64,000 bases of DNA from Mammaliicoccus sp. Dog046 (GTDB lineage: Bacteria; Bacillota; Bacilli; Staphylococcales; Staphylococcaceae). The stretch covers positions 2,162,499 to 2,226,498 of the forward strand of contig NZ_CP120131.1 in assembly GCF_034039665.1 (NCBI RefSeq), given 5' to 3'. Below are positions 63,329-64,000 of this stretch, in pieces; the first letter of the stretch is position 1, and every line of letters begins with the position of its first letter. The position numbers and the translations under genes were made by a program. The notes under the pieces are model-generated. The model did no database searches. It saw only the letters and a program-made list of their open reading frames with translations, and was not told the DNA's origin.

Positions 63329-63997
63329 CTATTGGTCAAATCTTTGAATAACACCTAATACAGGTAATCCAAGTATTTCTTCAACGTCTTCTTCTGTTTT
63401 AATGCGTTTATCTAAGATTTCTTTCAAGAAAATTATGATTAGTGCGACAATTAAGCCTAAAAAAATACCAACCACAGCATTGATAAGTGGTTTAGGTGAG
63501 ACTTTACTGCCGTTACTGTCTGCTTTAGATAACACTGAGACATTATCGACATTCATAATTTTTTTGACATCTTTTTTAAATACATTAGCAATTTCATTTG
63601 CTACTTTACCAGCAGCTTTCTGACTTTCGTTTTCAACAGTAATATTCAATATTTGAGACTCTGTTTGATTGCTGACAGTTAGCATTCCTGAGATTTCTTT
63701 ACTAGAATATTTACCTTTTAAATTCTTTGATACTTGATCCAATATCCTCGGACTCTTAATAATTTCCGAATATGTATTAACACGTTGTAGATCCGATTGA
63801 ACTTGTTGCGCCATCATTTGGTTATCTGTTTCTTTTTGATTGACGATGACTTGAGTTGATGATGCATATTTAGGTGTAATTAATAAAAACGTTATCACCA
63901 TACTCAAAATAAGAAATACAATTGGTAAAATAATTAAAAATTTAATGTTTTTCTTTAAAATTGTAAATAACTTGCTTAAATCAATTGATTCTTCCAT
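63329..63997 (-). CDS. capA: CapA-like Wzz chain-length determinant / kinase activator
   Basis: 222 residues, complete if the ATG three bases from the window edge is the start. Two membrane helices, about 19-40 (FLIILPIVFLILSMVITFLL) and 172-193, flank an extracellular Wzz domain. That domain contains KYASSTQVIVNQKETDN and PKPLINAVVGIFLG before the second helix. The C-terminal cytoplasmic tail (EDVEEILGLPVLGVIQRF) activates CapB. It is the first gene of the capsule operon; its promoter lies outside the window. Confidence 0.93.
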   Translation of the reverse strand: MEESIDLSKLFTILKKNIKFLIILPIVFLILSMVITFLLITPKYASSTQVIVNQKETDNQMMAQQVQSDLQRVNTYSEIIKSPRILDQVSKNLKGKYSSKEISGMLTVSNQTESQILNITVENESQKAAGKVANEIANVFKKDVKKIMNVDNVSVLSKADSNGSKVSPKPLINAVVGIFLGLIVALIIIFLKEILDKRIKTEEDVEEILGLPVLGVIQRFDQ

Positions 63998-64000
63998 AAA

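Overview
The window is a low-GC Firmicute chromosome segment. The gene set is typical of Staphylococcaceae: GlpT, ProP, HrtBA, AdcA with a ZinT domain, NorA, MhqRE/MhqD, MccAB, an IsaB-like antigen, a FusB-family protein and a capA-G/K-O capsule cluster of the Staphylococcus aureus type 5/8 family. The proteins are recognisably homologous to, but clearly diverged from, S. aureus. A FusB-type gene, a NorA-like pump paired with a MerR gene and many species-specific intergenic repeat arrays suggest a non-aureus staphylococcus or Mammaliicoccus. The exact species is not determined. No phage, plasmid, CRISPR, tRNA or rRNA was seen.

Layout. 1-5.3 kb: start of a threonine/serine exporter gene, a SarZ/OhrR-like MarR regulator lacking the usual sensing cysteine, tag, nupC, a small membrane protein and two aldo/keto reductases. 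5.3-10.3 kb: a repeat tract holding a 73-bp IS-end remnant, a Fur-boxed type-2 ferredoxin-NADP reductase, an AraC regulator, glpT, and a fusB-family gene behind a 19-codon leader peptide. 10.4-13.7 kb: an ABC exporter with its own NarL-type two-component system (YvfRSTU-like). 13.8-15.8 kb: a monooxygenase-fold protein, an F420-reductase-like protein, and a SAM (S-box) riboswitch with terminator in front of an orphan 73-codon gene. A probable small RNA lies next to it on the opposite strand.

16-21.6 kb: a lactose/cellobiose-family PTS operon in decay. The 6-phospho-beta-glucosidase is truncated and joined in frame, through one stop codon, to the tail of a LicR-type regulator, and no EIIB gene is present. 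A cre site and a six-unit palindrome array lie upstream. 21.6-31.6 kb: methyltransferase, Zur-controlled adcA, nucleoside hydrolase, IsaB-like protein, hrtBA, metallophosphoesterase, arylamine N-acetyltransferase, a MarR regulator and a 14-TM efflux pump. 31.6-37 kb: proP and a TetR/YhgE pair, enclosed by two inverted copies of a composite repeat (a 52-bp array plus a ~170-bp element). 37-45.4 kb: an mhq quinone/electrophile operon with two matching operators, mccAB, a 39-bp repeat array, a NorA-like pump divergent from a MerR regulator, and a DJ-1-like protein.

45.4-64 kb: a CDP-glycerol transferase-like gene, a small anchored protein, and a 14-gene minus-strand capsule operon from capA to capN. 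Its central part (glycosyltransferase, Wzy, acetyltransferase, Wzx) has the type-8 gene order. The enzymes predict UDP-L-FucNAc, UDP-D-FucNAc and UDP-ManNAcA precursors. capO sits between the flippase gene and capL, and no capP is seen. The commonest unexplained structures are families of 39-, 41- and 52-bp tandem intergenic repeats, each built on a short dyad.
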